Source of the DNA: Syntrophobacterales bacterium Delta_02
GTDB lineage: Bacteria; Desulfobacterota; Syntrophorhabdia; Syntrophorhabdales; Syntrophorhabdaceae
Direction of reading: 5' to 3'
DNA length: 64,000 nt
NCBI GenBank assembly: GCA_001603955.1
Contig: LVAA01000035.1
Coordinates: forward strand, 39,356-103,355
Every line of letters begins with the position of its first letter. Within the stretch, counting starts at the first letter, position 1. Positions 16,572 to 24,216 of the stretch are shown here, piece by piece. The notes beneath the pieces were generated by a model. It did not search any database. It saw only the letters and a list, made by a program, of their open reading frames with translations, and had not been told where the DNA came from. A program made the translations under genes and the position numbers.

Positions 16572-17096
16572 CTAACTCCCCCCGCTATTCGTCCTGCCAC
16601 TAGCTTGGAAAATCTCTTTTGATATTGCTTCGAGTCTATCTAAAACGTGGCTGACGGAGAACCCCGAGACAAAGGCCAGAGCGTAGAGCAAGTATCTTCC
16701 TCTGTCGGAGATCTCCTCTGTCGGCAGCTTTGACAACACTTGAAACCCTATGAAGGTGAGGGTATAGGCGAGAGCACCCAAAACAGCACCCAACAAAGGG
16801 CGCGTCAGATAATAAAACAACCAGCCCAGACTCCAGTCAGTCGTTGAACCATTCAACCCCGAGGTTTTGGCAGCGCTTTCTGTTATCAATACCTTGTAAT
16901 ATTTTCGGCTTGATGCCATCGCCGCTCCTAGCATTCCGAACGCCCCGCAGAGAAAATGCGTTCTCAGCAGTTCTCTAGTGGCGAGAATCGGGACAGCATT
17001 GAGATGTATCACAACAAGTATGGTTAAAGCGAGAAAGATGTACATCACGAGCGCCACGCCCACTACATAGCAACCAATGGGGTAACTTGCTTTCAT
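16572..17096 (-). CDS. Four-helix membrane protein of defence-type operon
   Basis: About 174 residues from ATG 17096 (RBS GGAAGAG); a GTG at 17156 would add a polar 20-residue N-terminus. Four hydrophobic segments are visible: GCYVVGVALVMYIFLALTIL, FLCGAFGMLGAAMA, LLGAVLGALAYTLTFIGF and LLYALAFVSGFSVSHVL. A cytoplasmic tail follows. It ends 5 bases before the kinase start. No family is recognised. In defence operons such proteins often act as membrane-disrupting effectors or anchors; here that is inference from context only. Confidence 0.65.
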   Translation of the reverse strand: MKASYPIGCYVVGVALVMYIFLALTILVVIHLNAVPILATRELLRTHFLCGAFGMLGAAMASSRKYYKVLITESAAKTSGLNGSTTDWSLGWLFYYLTRPLLGAVLGALAYTLTFIGFQVLSKLPTEEISDRGRYLLYALAFVSGFSVSHVLDRLEAISKEIFQASGRTNSGGS

Positions 17097-17206
17097 GCTC
17101 TGCGTCTCTTCCTTTCTGGTCGTCTCAGAACCGTCTGTGTATTGGGTCTCTGACACAGTTCATCGTTCCATCGTTCATTCTCTGCAGATCTCCGGCAACG
17201 GCCAGC

Positions 17207-17253
17207 AAGATTCGAATCTTCGCCAGTATAGAAGTCTCATGATTGGTGCAGAA
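17207..17253 (-). promoter_or_regulatory. Candidate promoter/operator of the left cargo operon
   Basis: On the minus strand TATACT (17230 to 17225) is a good -10. The -35 about 17 bp upstream is weak (TTCTGC). A 14-bp perfect palindrome AAGATTCGAATCTT (17207-17220) overlaps the expected transcription start, the place for a repressor to block initiation. It lies just beyond the repressor gene's 3' end. Confidence 0.35.
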
Positions 17254-17281
17254 ACCTTGCGAGTTGACTGCCCATATGGCC

Positions 17282-17962
17282 TTATCTCTCCAATTCCCTT
17301 GCGAACCATATAACCTTACCATTGATCTTTGCTTGATCAGCTTGAACTTCAAAAGCCTCGTACATCTTATTATCGCTGATGATTCTTACTCGGTCCCCGA
17401 TAGGCTGAATTCTCTTAATCATAATCACATCGTCCAAAGCAATAGCGTAGACACCGCCCTGGGGTTCTAAATAGTTCCTTCCGCGATCGATGAGAACAAG
17501 GTCACCGTTCAGGAGTGTCGGTTGCATGCTATCCCCAGAAACCTTTATGAGAACCATATCTTTCGCGCTGCCCTTCCGGGCGATCCATTCCTTCCGGAAG
17601 GCCACCCTCATTTCTATGGAATTCTCGGGAGCAAATCCGGTTCCGGCACTGATTCTACCGCTCACCTGGGGAACATACGTGAAACCTGGTTCTCCTGCGT
17701 GTTCAAGGTGACTCAAATCCTTTTTCCGCGATTTCTCTTCCGTTCCGGCATGCTTCGTGGCTACTTGGCCTGTAAGCAACCAATTCAGCGACAAACCTTC
17801 TTCTTCACATAATGAAACAATAAGATCGTAAGGAACAGTGGACCGTTTTCGCCAATTTGAAACAGTAGTGGGCTTAACATTAAGCAGCTTGGCAAGGGCC
17901 GTGTCATTCTTAAGGCCTTTAAACTCAATAATCTTGTCTAAAATCTCATTAATAGTGCGCAT
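17282..17962 (-). CDS. Prophage repressor: CI-type HTH plus S24 (LexA-like) peptidase
   Basis: 226 residues. The N-terminal helix-turn-helix (ALAKLLNVKPTTVSNWRK, then SLCEEEGLSLNWLLTGQ) is the CI/Bac-type DNA-binding domain. A linker and an S24 self-cleaving domain follow, with Ser in VSGDSMQPTL and Lys in VIMIKRIQ. It should hold the lysogen and be inactivated by RecA-stimulated autocleavage after DNA damage. That differs from coliphage Mu, whose repressor has no such domain. It is divergent from the Ner/Cro gene across a 68-bp region carrying candidate operators. Confidence 0.93.
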   Translation of the reverse strand: MRTINEILDKIIEFKGLKNDTALAKLLNVKPTTVSNWRKRSTVPYDLIVSLCEEEGLSLNWLLTGQVATKHAGTEEKSRKKDLSHLEHAGEPGFTYVPQVSGRISAGTGFAPENSIEMRVAFRKEWIARKGSAKDMVLIKVSGDSMQPTLLNGDLVLIDRGRNYLEPQGGVYAIALDDVIMIKRIQPIGDRVRIISDNKMYEAFEVQADQAKINGKVIWFARELER

Positions 17963-17970
17963 AATGACTT

Positions 17971-18024
17971 TCCACAGTATGTGGATTATTCTCTTGACAC
18001 ATTATTTCAGTTTGTGGATATAAT
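17971..18024. promoter_or_regulatory. Early operator/promoter region between repressor and Ner/Cro
   Basis: TCCACAGTATGTGGA (17971-17985) is a 15-bp perfect palindrome. The half-site TGTGGAT recurs at 18013-18019, inside the promoter. For the rightward promoter TTGACA (17994-17999) and TATAAT (18019-18024) are both perfect but spaced 19 bp. Transcription would start about at the ATG of the next gene. The layout suggests repressor and Ner/Cro compete for these sites. Confidence 0.65.
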
Positions 18025-18030
18025 CTAACC

Positions 18031-18252
18031 ATGGCAACAACAGAGACCAAAAAAAAGATCCAGAAACTCATGATCGACAGGGACGTGAAGGGCGCCGCCA
18101 TCGCCCGGAAGGTGGGCTGCACGCGCCAGAACGTGTACCACGTCATAACCGGTCGGCAGGTGTCGCCCCACATACGCCAGGCGATCGCCGAGTCCCTGGG
18201 CGTCCAGGTCTCGGACCTCTGGCCGGCCGAAGCATCCGAGGAGGCCGCATAG
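18031..18252 (+). CDS. Ner/Cro-like HTH regulator
   Basis: 73 residues with one XRE-type helix-turn-helix (AAIARKVGCTRQNVYHVI). It is the first rightward early gene, in the position of Mu ner. No Shine-Dalgarno sequence precedes ATG 18031. The predicted -10 ends at 18024, so the message is probably leaderless. By analogy it turns down early and repressor transcription after induction. A possible small ORF follows in frame at 18262 but overlaps the next antisense gene. Confidence 0.85.
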   Translation: MATTETKKKIQKLMIDRDVKGAAIARKVGCTRQNVYHVITGRQVSPHIRQAIAESLGVQVSDLWPAEASEEAA

Positions 18253-18321
18253 GTGACGGGCATGAGGATACTCCCCATAGAGAAAGTCCTGCAGATAGGC
18301 ATTGAAAGCGGCATTTTCCCG

Positions 18322-18819
18322 TCATTCATACTGGGTCACGAGTTCCCAAAAGGTCCGGTCCACGATGTCATACTCGCGGAACCGGGTGCACAGGTAGATG
18401 ACAAGATCGGCAGGGACGAGTAAGTGATAAAGGACCGTATCAGCATTGAAGAACGCCAGCCTGAAGGAGGAGGTTACCTTCCTCTGCCGCATGAGCCGTC
18501 TGTGGGCGTTCGCCAGCTCGACCTGGTGGTACCCCTCCCTGTTCTCGATCTCATCGATCCCGATACATATCGCGGCACGTATGAATGCCTCGAAGCCCTC
18601 GTAGGGCAGCCTGTCGAAGATCGCCACGGGCTTGTACCCCTTCGTGAGCACATATCCCCTGAGGTACGGCACAGCCGCCTTGTTCGCGTTCGCGGCGGGC
18701 GTGTTCGCAAAACCGAGCTTCTTTCCCTTGGCTCCCGCAGGCCGGCGTCTTATCTCCTCGAGATCCTTCTCAACGCTGAACACCGGCTCATACCTGAGCG
18801 CTGTGGCCGTATTTTCCAT
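18322..18819 (-). CDS. Hypothetical protein, reversed gene in the early region
   Basis: 165 residues. It is the only minus-strand gene between Ner and MuA, so it interrupts the early operon. RBS AGGGAAGG before ATG 18819 is good. The sequence has a Lys/Ala/Asn-rich first third and a more ordinary C-terminal domain (FRLAFFNADTVLYHLLVPAD). I recognise no family. Its isolation and orientation fit a lysogen-expressed 'moron'. The opposite-strand ORF at 18424-18897 looks like its shadow. Confidence 0.6.
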   Translation of the reverse strand: MENTATALRYEPVFSVEKDLEEIRRRPAGAKGKKLGFANTPAANANKAAVPYLRGYVLTKGYKPVAIFDRLPYEGFEAFIRAAICIGIDEIENREGYHQVELANAHRRLMRQRKVTSSFRLAFFNADTVLYHLLVPADLVIYLCTRFREYDIVDRTFWELVTQYE

Positions 18820-18883
18820 ACCTTCCCTGCATTTCCTGATTTCAAAGATAGTTTGATTCTAACAAACAGAACAGGGGTTTGCA

Positions 18884-19366
18884 ATGTCAAAAGTTAAGCG
18901 GAAAATTGACAGCCGCCAGGGGGGACTCTTCGAGTACCTGAAACCTGAAAGACCCCCCGCTCCCGGGAGCCTCAACGTCAGCGCCCGGATCCGCCAGGCC
19001 GTCTCCTCGGCCATCAAGAAGTCCGGCATGGACCGCGTCGACATCTGCTCGGCGATCTACAAGCTCACCGGAATCGAGGTGCCGAAGAGCACCCTCGACA
19101 ACTGGTCGGCGGAGAGCCGGGACCTGGCGGGCGACATCATAGACAACAACGGCAACAAGAGATGGGGCATGTCCGTCGACGTCCTCGCCGCCTTCTGTCA
19201 GGTCTGCGGCGACTACGAGGTGCTCTTCATCCTCGTCGAGGCCTGCAACTACAAGGCCCTGAAGGGCAAGGACGTGGTCCGGGCCCGGGCAGGGCTTCTC
19301 AAGGAAGAGATCACCAAGAAACAACAGGAGCTCAAGGAGCTGGAGCGGGCGCTCCTCGAACACTAA
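18884..19366 (+). CDS. Hypothetical early protein with coiled-coil tail
   Basis: 160 residues. The N-terminus is basic, and a central helical region (SSAIKKSGMDRVDICSAIYK, then VPKSTLDNWSAES) looks like a DNA-binding HTH. The C-terminus is a coiled coil (LLKEEITKKQQELKELERAL). It probably binds DNA in the early region before transposition, but no named family was recognised. RBS AGGGG precedes ATG 18884; the next gene follows after 14 bases. Confidence 0.7.
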   Translation: MSKVKRKIDSRQGGLFEYLKPERPPAPGSLNVSARIRQAVSSAIKKSGMDRVDICSAIYKLTGIEVPKSTLDNWSAESRDLAGDIIDNNGNKRWGMSVDVLAAFCQVCGDYEVLFILVEACNYKALKGKDVVRARAGLLKEEITKKQQELKELERALLEH

Positions 19367-19380
19367 AGAAGGAGGGACAT

Positions 19381-19680
19381 GTGGCAACGACCTACAAACG
19401 CATTGAGGCGGTGAGAAAGACCGGCGAGATTCTGAAGTTCCTCGCCGGCCAGAAGGAACCGGTTCCGTGCCCGAAGATAGCCCAGGCGGTGAACCTGCCG
19501 ACGGGCACGGCCATGTGCCACCTCGCGACCCTGGAGGACCTGGGGTTCGTATCGACCGTCGGCGACCGGTTCCGCCTCGGCATGGGCCTCGCCCTCTTCT
19601 GGGCGCGGGTCAAGAGCACCCTTGAGGCGGAGAAGACCCGCATAGAGCAGAACATCAAGTCCCTGGACATGGAGGAATGA
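19381..19680 (+). CDS. Small winged-helix DNA-binding protein (IclR N-terminal type)
   Basis: 99 residues from GTG 19381, with a near-perfect RBS (AAGGAGGGACAT). The sequence RIEAVRKTGEILKFLAGQKE with PCPKIAQAVNLPTGTAMCHL is the IclR-type winged helix without an effector domain. It could control early genes or assist transposase. The next gene starts 2 bases after the stop. Confidence 0.75.
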   Translation: MATTYKRIEAVRKTGEILKFLAGQKEPVPCPKIAQAVNLPTGTAMCHLATLEDLGFVSTVGDRFRLGMGLALFWARVKSTLEAEKTRIEQNIKSLDMEE

Positions 19681-19681
19681 T

Positions 19682-20614
19682 ATGGCGCGCAAACCGAAGG
19701 TAACAGACGAACAGGTCGAGGCCTCGAAGGAGATCTACCGGATCGCCCGGGAAGAGGCGGACATCGAGATGACGAAGCTGCGAGGGGAAATGGCAGCCAA
19801 GCTTCCCCAGTACGAGGCCATGGGTATTCTCAGGAAGATCCAGCACGACAGGGCCTACAACGACCTTATCGAAGCCCTGGTTCTCTTCAGGATTAAGGAT
19901 AGCAAAGCATACAAGGACGGCGGGTTGAACTGGGAAGATTTCTGCAGCGCCGCCGGGTACGACCGCAGAAGAGCGGACGAGATAATCAGTGATGTGCGGC
20001 CGGTATTCCAGACTTTTTCGGCGGATTTCGCCGGTTTTCTAGGAATCGGTTTCAATAAAATCAGATACTTGGGCAAATCGGTTTCGGCGGAATCCGCCAG
20101 TTTTGAGGATGGCGCCCTCGTTATCGAAGGCGAGAAAATCCCCCTTACCCCCGAGCACAGGGATGAGATTGAGGCGGCGATCGACAAGCTCCAGGAGGAA
20201 CTGAAGCAACAGAAGGAAGACTCCGCCGCGCAGAAGAAGGCCTTCGAGCGCGTCCAGGCCGACACCCACAAGACGGTGACGAAGCTCGAGAAGGAGCTCG
20301 CCCGTCGCAAAGGGTTCCTCGACAACAAAGAACTGAGCGACGAGGAGGCCGCCTTCGCGAGTAAGATCGCCGCGCTTAAGACGGCCTTCGACGGGTACCT
20401 CCTTACCATCGACCCCGAGAACATCGAGGAGCTTGAGCTGAAGAGGGAGCCTTCGGTGCGCATGCGGGCGGAGTACATCACGGCCCTCTCGTACATGAAG
20501 ATGCAGATCCTCAAGATGTACGACATCGCCGAGGAGATGTTCGGGGACTGCATCATGATCCCCGAGAAGGCCCCGGACTTCGGCATGCCGGGACAAGAAA
20601 AAGGGTCCGAGTGA
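19682..20614 (+). CDS. Hypothetical early protein with long coiled coil
   Basis: 310 residues. The N-terminal third contains a short helical DNA-binding-like segment (LNWEDFCSAAGYDRRRADEI). A predicted coiled coil covers about residues 160-235 (IEAAIDKLQEELKQQKED and on). The C-terminal domain holds conserved-looking YITALSYMKMQILKMYDIAE. It sits just upstream of the transposase with a 4-base overlap, so it may act in transposition or target choice. I do not recognise the family. Confidence 0.7.
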   Translation: MARKPKVTDEQVEASKEIYRIAREEADIEMTKLRGEMAAKLPQYEAMGILRKIQHDRAYNDLIEALVLFRIKDSKAYKDGGLNWEDFCSAAGYDRRRADEIISDVRPVFQTFSADFAGFLGIGFNKIRYLGKSVSAESASFEDGALVIEGEKIPLTPEHRDEIEAAIDKLQEELKQQKEDSAAQKKAFERVQADTHKTVTKLEKELARRKGFLDNKELSDEEAAFASKIAALKTAFDGYLLTIDPENIEELELKREPSVRMRAEYITALSYMKMQILKMYDIAEEMFGDCIMIPEKAPDFGMPGQEKGSE

Positions 20615-20625
20615 GGCAGGCGGAC

Positions 20626-22335
20626 ATGTGGCAGGAAGAACTGGCGGCTGAACTGAGTAGCGCAGGCGACGCATCGGCACGATCGAAGGTGGTCGAGGAG
20701 TACGCCCAAAGGACGGGCATGAGCTCCCAACACCTTTACCGCGTCGCTCGCCGGTTCGGGTACGCCTCCGGCCGCCGCAGCCGCGCCGACAAGGGCGTCC
20801 GCAAGTCCGGCCTCACCGATCAGCAGGTCGACCTTGTCGCCGGGCTCATCCACAAGACGGCCCGGGAGGTGAAGGGCCCTATCATGCCTGTCGAGCGCTC
20901 TCTGGAGATCGCCGTCGACTCGGGATACATCGACGCCGACCAGGTGACGCCCGCCGGCATGCGGCATATCCTGCGCACGGCCCGGCTCAACGACGCGAGC
21001 CTCAAGGTCGCCGATCCCCACGGCCGCATGCGTTCCCTCCACCCCAACCACTGCCACGTCTTCGACGTCTCCGTCTGCATCCAGTATTACTTGAAGGGCA
21101 AGAAGGGCCTGTGCATCATGGACGAGCGGGACTTCTACAAGAACAAGCTCCACAACTACGCCAAGATCAAGGCACGGCTCTTGAGATATGTCGTCGTCGA
21201 CCACTTCTCGGGGATGTTCTACTTTCGGTACTTCGAGGCGGCCGGGGAGACACAGAACAACCTCTATTCCTTCCTCATCGAGGCCTGGCGGGGCCGGGAC
21301 GACGAGAGGTATCCCTTCCGCGGGGTTCCCTTCCACCTCCTCATGGACAACGGAGCGGCGAACTCCGCCCGGGCCGTCGTCTCCTTCCTTAACCGCCTCG
21401 AGATCAACATCCCCCCGGGGAGACCTTACAACTCTGAGCGCCAGGGCGCCGTGGAGGTCATGCACAACATCATCGAGGAGTGGTTCGAGTCGGGTTTAAG
21501 ACTCCAGCCCGCCTACGATATCGACACCCTCAACGTCTGGGCATACGATTTCTGTGTCAAGCATAACGCGGGCCGGGTGCATACCCGCCACGGGATGACC
21601 CGCACGCAGTGCTGGCTCATGATAAAGGAAAACGAGCTCCGGGAGCTCCCCGGCAGGGAGATCCTCTCGGAGCTTTACTCGTATACGGATGAGCAGTTCA
21701 CCCGCCTCGTCAACAGGGATTACGCCATATCATACAAGGGGGAGAGCTACAACTTAAAGCACGTCGAGGGCATTGTGCCCGGCGTCTCGACGGTGCGGAT
21801 CATCATAAAACCCTTCACCCCCGAGACGATCGGCGTCGCCTTCCGCGACGTGGTCTACGAGGTGAAACCCATAAAAACCCTGCCGGCCGAACTCGGGGCG
21901 TTCCCCGTCACCGCGGCGGTGATCGGCGAGGAGTATAAGGCACAGCCCGACAGCATCGTCCAGAAGGCGAAGAAGCGTATCGACAACATGGCTTACGGGG
22001 AAGACCCCAAGAAAGACCAGGCCCCCTTTGCAGGCCTCAAGGTCTTCGGCCACCAGGCGGACAAGATCGATCTCACGCTGATCCCCCGCAAGGGAACACC
22101 CATGGAGATCGACCGGGCCATCCTGGAGAAAAGGATATCCTTCACGGAGTTCTTAAAGCGCCTTACAGGCCGGGTGGGGGCTATATCGAAGGAGACAAAC
22201 CAGGCCCTCCGGGGTGCATTCGGGGATTCCATCGAGATATCGAAGGCGGACGAGGTCATCGCCCAGATCGAGGCGGAGGGTAACTGGAACACGGACACCG
22301 GACACAACGGCGGCATGCAGTCCGCCAATCAATAA
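20626..22335 (+). CDS. Mu-type DDE transposase (MuA-like)
   Basis: About 569 residues from ATG 20626 (RBS AGGCAGG); GTG 20611, overlapping the previous stop, would add five. The N-terminus has HTH segments (GMSSQHLYRVARRFGYASG). The RNase-H-like core has Asp152 (HVFDVSV), Asp246 (LLMDNGAAN) and Glu282 (GAVEVMHN), counted from 20611. The 35 residues between the second Asp and the Glu are normal for DDE enzymes. A Mu-transposase C-terminal beta-barrel region follows. It catalyses strand transfer at the element ends for integration and replicative transposition, together with the ATPase encoded next. Confidence 0.93.
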   Translation: MWQEELAAELSSAGDASARSKVVEEYAQRTGMSSQHLYRVARRFGYASGRRSRADKGVRKSGLTDQQVDLVAGLIHKTAREVKGPIMPVERSLEIAVDSGYIDADQVTPAGMRHILRTARLNDASLKVADPHGRMRSLHPNHCHVFDVSVCIQYYLKGKKGLCIMDERDFYKNKLHNYAKIKARLLRYVVVDHFSGMFYFRYFEAAGETQNNLYSFLIEAWRGRDDERYPFRGVPFHLLMDNGAANSARAVVSFLNRLEINIPPGRPYNSERQGAVEVMHNIIEEWFESGLRLQPAYDIDTLNVWAYDFCVKHNAGRVHTRHGMTRTQCWLMIKENELRELPGREILSELYSYTDEQFTRLVNRDYAISYKGESYNLKHVEGIVPGVSTVRIIIKPFTPETIGVAFRDVVYEVKPIKTLPAELGAFPVTAAVIGEEYKAQPDSIVQKAKKRIDNMAYGEDPKKDQAPFAGLKVFGHQADKIDLTLIPRKGTPMEIDRAILEKRISFTEFLKRLTGRVGAISKETNQALRGAFGDSIEISKADEVIAQIEAEGNWNTDTGHNGGMQSANQ

Positions 22336-22352
22336 TCAAGGGAGGTGAGGAT

Positions 22353-23591
22353 GTGGGACGAAAAGCGACGGCATACGGATTAACGATAAACCCTATCATC
22401 CTGAAGCAACTGCTTGTCGATTGCGACATCAACCAGGGAGCCCTCGGAGAGGTGACAGGCCTTGCCCGGACAACCATCAACATCGTGGTCAACAGGGGAT
22501 ACATCCCCCTCGAGCACCCGGAGTTCAAGTCCCTGGTCGAGGAGTTCATCGGCGGCAACGTGCGCGCCCGGAAATGGCTGGCGCACCACTGCCTGAAGGT
22601 CGAGAACATCTGGGACCCCTTGGGGCGCGTGCTTAAGAACTCTCAGCCCGTCGGCAGCGTAGCGAGAATGATGGCGACGAGGCACAGGCGGGAAGTCAGC
22701 GGCGATTCGGAACATGTTCGAGTAATACGGGAGGTGGAAGTGATAACGGAAGACACAAAGAGGCATTTCAGGCTTTTCAAGAACCCCTTCATCAACGACG
22801 TCCAGGAGGAGAAGGACATCTACATGTCCTCCGAGCACCACTACATCGAGGCGGCGATGATCGACGCGGCCAAGCACGCGGGCTTCCTGGCGGTGGTGGG
22901 GGAGGTACAGAGCGGCAAATCCATCATGCGCCGCAAGGTGGTCCTCACCCTGCAGCGCGAGGGAAACGTCCGGGTCATCTTCCCCCAGATCGTCGACAAG
23001 GACCGGGTGACGGCGGGGTCCCTGTGCGACGCGATCATCCACGACATAAGCAGTGAGAAGCCGAAGGTGAAGCTCGAGGAGAAGTCCCGCCAGGTCCTGC
23101 GGCTCCTTCTCGCCCGCCACAAGCAGGGCTCCCGGCACGTCATCATCATCGAAGAGGCACACGATCTGGGCTTTAAGGTCTTGAAGCTCCTCAAGCGGTT
23201 CTACGAGTTCGAGGACGGCTACACCAAGCTCCTCGGCATCATCCTTATCGGCCAGCCGGAGCTCAAGGACAAGCTCGACGAGGGTGATCACCCGGACATG
23301 CGCGAGGTCATCCGAAGGATCCAGATCGCGGAGATCCGGGGTCTCAACGGCAACGTGAAAGACTACCTCATGCTCAAGTTCAAACGGGTCGGCGCAAAGG
23401 CGGAGGACGTCTTCACCGATGAGGCAATCGCCTCACTGTCGAGGCGGCTCACCGACAGGGACGGAAGGACGGGCAAGACGATAAGCCACGCCTACCCGGG
23501 CCTCGTCAACAACTACGCGGCGAAGGCGATGAACCTCGCCTGCCAGATGGGCTGCGAGAAGGTGACGGAAGAGGTGGTGATGGAGATATGA
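22353..23591 (+). CDS. Transposition ATPase (MuB-like)
   Basis: 412 residues from GTG 22353. The N-terminal HTH (LKQLLVDCDINQGALGEVTG, LARTTINIVV) is an XRE-like DNA-binding domain as in MuB. The AAA+ core has Walker A VGEVQSGKS (about residue 183) and Walker B HVIIIEEAHDL, with a sensor-like region LGIILIGQPEL. It binds target DNA as ATP filaments and activates the transposase. It is cotranscribed with MuA; the next small gene overlaps its stop (ATGA). Confidence 0.9.
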   Translation: MGRKATAYGLTINPIILKQLLVDCDINQGALGEVTGLARTTINIVVNRGYIPLEHPEFKSLVEEFIGGNVRARKWLAHHCLKVENIWDPLGRVLKNSQPVGSVARMMATRHRREVSGDSEHVRVIREVEVITEDTKRHFRLFKNPFINDVQEEKDIYMSSEHHYIEAAMIDAAKHAGFLAVVGEVQSGKSIMRRKVVLTLQREGNVRVIFPQIVDKDRVTAGSLCDAIIHDISSEKPKVKLEEKSRQVLRLLLARHKQGSRHVIIIEEAHDLGFKVLKLLKRFYEFEDGYTKLLGIILIGQPELKDKLDEGDHPDMREVIRRIQIAEIRGLNGNVKDYLMLKFKRVGAKAEDVFTDEAIASLSRRLTDRDGRTGKTISHAYPGLVNNYAAKAMNLACQMGCEKVTEEVVMEI

Positions 23592-23800
23592 GGACACGGC
23601 CGAGGACGCAATTCCACAAGCAGCAGGCGAGTACCGGCGGGCATTCCGGGAACACAGGGAGCCCGACCGGAAAACCGTCCAGATACCCCAATGGCGACGT
23701 CTGGTGCCAGCATCACGGGGACCGCATCGATCACGCGGTCTGCATAACGAGAGCAGTGCGGCAGCCCGACAAATGCCGGGGCTGTCCGCTCAACCTCTAA
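23588..23800 (+). CDS. Small Cys/His protein
   Basis: 70 residues, overlapping the MuB stop as ATGA. The C-terminal half has CQHHGDRIDHAVC and CRGCPL, a likely zinc-binding knuckle, after a Gly/Ser-rich N-terminus. It resembles small phage early proteins of unknown role. Confidence 0.6.
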   Translation: MRTRPRTQFHKQQASTGGHSGNTGSPTGKPSRYPNGDVWCQHHGDRIDHAVCITRAVRQPDKCRGCPLNL

Positions 23801-23813
23801 GGAGGCAGGAATC

Positions 23814-24032
23814 ATGGGGAAACTTTTGAGTCTCATTATCGGTGAAGAGGAGAGGCCCGTACAGGCGATTCCCCTCGAACATGCGGTTCTCTGCATGAAC
23901 TGCGAGACCGTGTTCGACATGGCGGAGCGCATCTGCCCTGTCTGCTGCAGCGAGACCTTCCTCAACATAGGGGTCGCCCTGGGTGATGAGGAGACGAAGT
24001 CACGGATCCGGCGACAGGCGGTGACGGCATGA
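23814..24032 (+). CDS. Small zinc-ribbon protein
   Basis: 72 residues with CMNCETVFDMAERICPVCC, a two-knuckle zinc ribbon. The RBS is AAGGAGGCAGG. It is one of several tiny metal-binding early proteins here. Role unknown. Confidence 0.65.
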   Translation: MGKLLSLIIGEEERPVQAIPLEHAVLCMNCETVFDMAERICPVCCSETFLNIGVALGDEETKSRIRRQAVTA

Positions 24033-24205
24033 AGGCGGCGGTCGAGGTATACAGGGACATGTGCATCATCAAGATCCTCGATGACACCGGCGCCGTCACG
24101 GACCGGTTCGAGACAAATGAGATCTTCGTACAGAACTACATACACGAGAGAGGAGAGGCCGATCCGGAGGGAACCCTCCCGATCGTGCCTAAGACAGTGA
24201 ACTAA
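24029..24205 (+). CDS. Small hypothetical early protein
   Basis: 58 residues starting MKAAVEVYRDMCIIKILDD. ATG 24029 overlaps the preceding stop (ATGA) and a strong AAGGAGG for the gam-like gene follows its stop. The tight coupling is the main support. No family is recognised. Confidence 0.6.
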   Translation: MKAAVEVYRDMCIIKILDDTGAVTDRFETNEIFVQNYIHERGEADPEGTLPIVPKTVN

Positions 24206-24216
24206 GGAGGATATGT

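Noticed and set aside
18253..18423. Small + strand ORF (about 54 residues from ATG 18262) after the Ner/Cro gene
   Set aside because: It overlaps the end of the better-supported minus-strand gene by 100 bases and has no clear RBS. It remains possible but was not listed.
18424..18897. 157-residue + strand ORF in the early region
   Set aside because: It lies antisense to the gene at 18322-18819, has no RBS and an atypical composition; it is the shadow.
19855..21465. 536-residue minus-strand ORF over MuA
   Set aside because: Shadow of the coiled-coil early gene and the transposase, low-complexity Asp/Val/Ser sequence.
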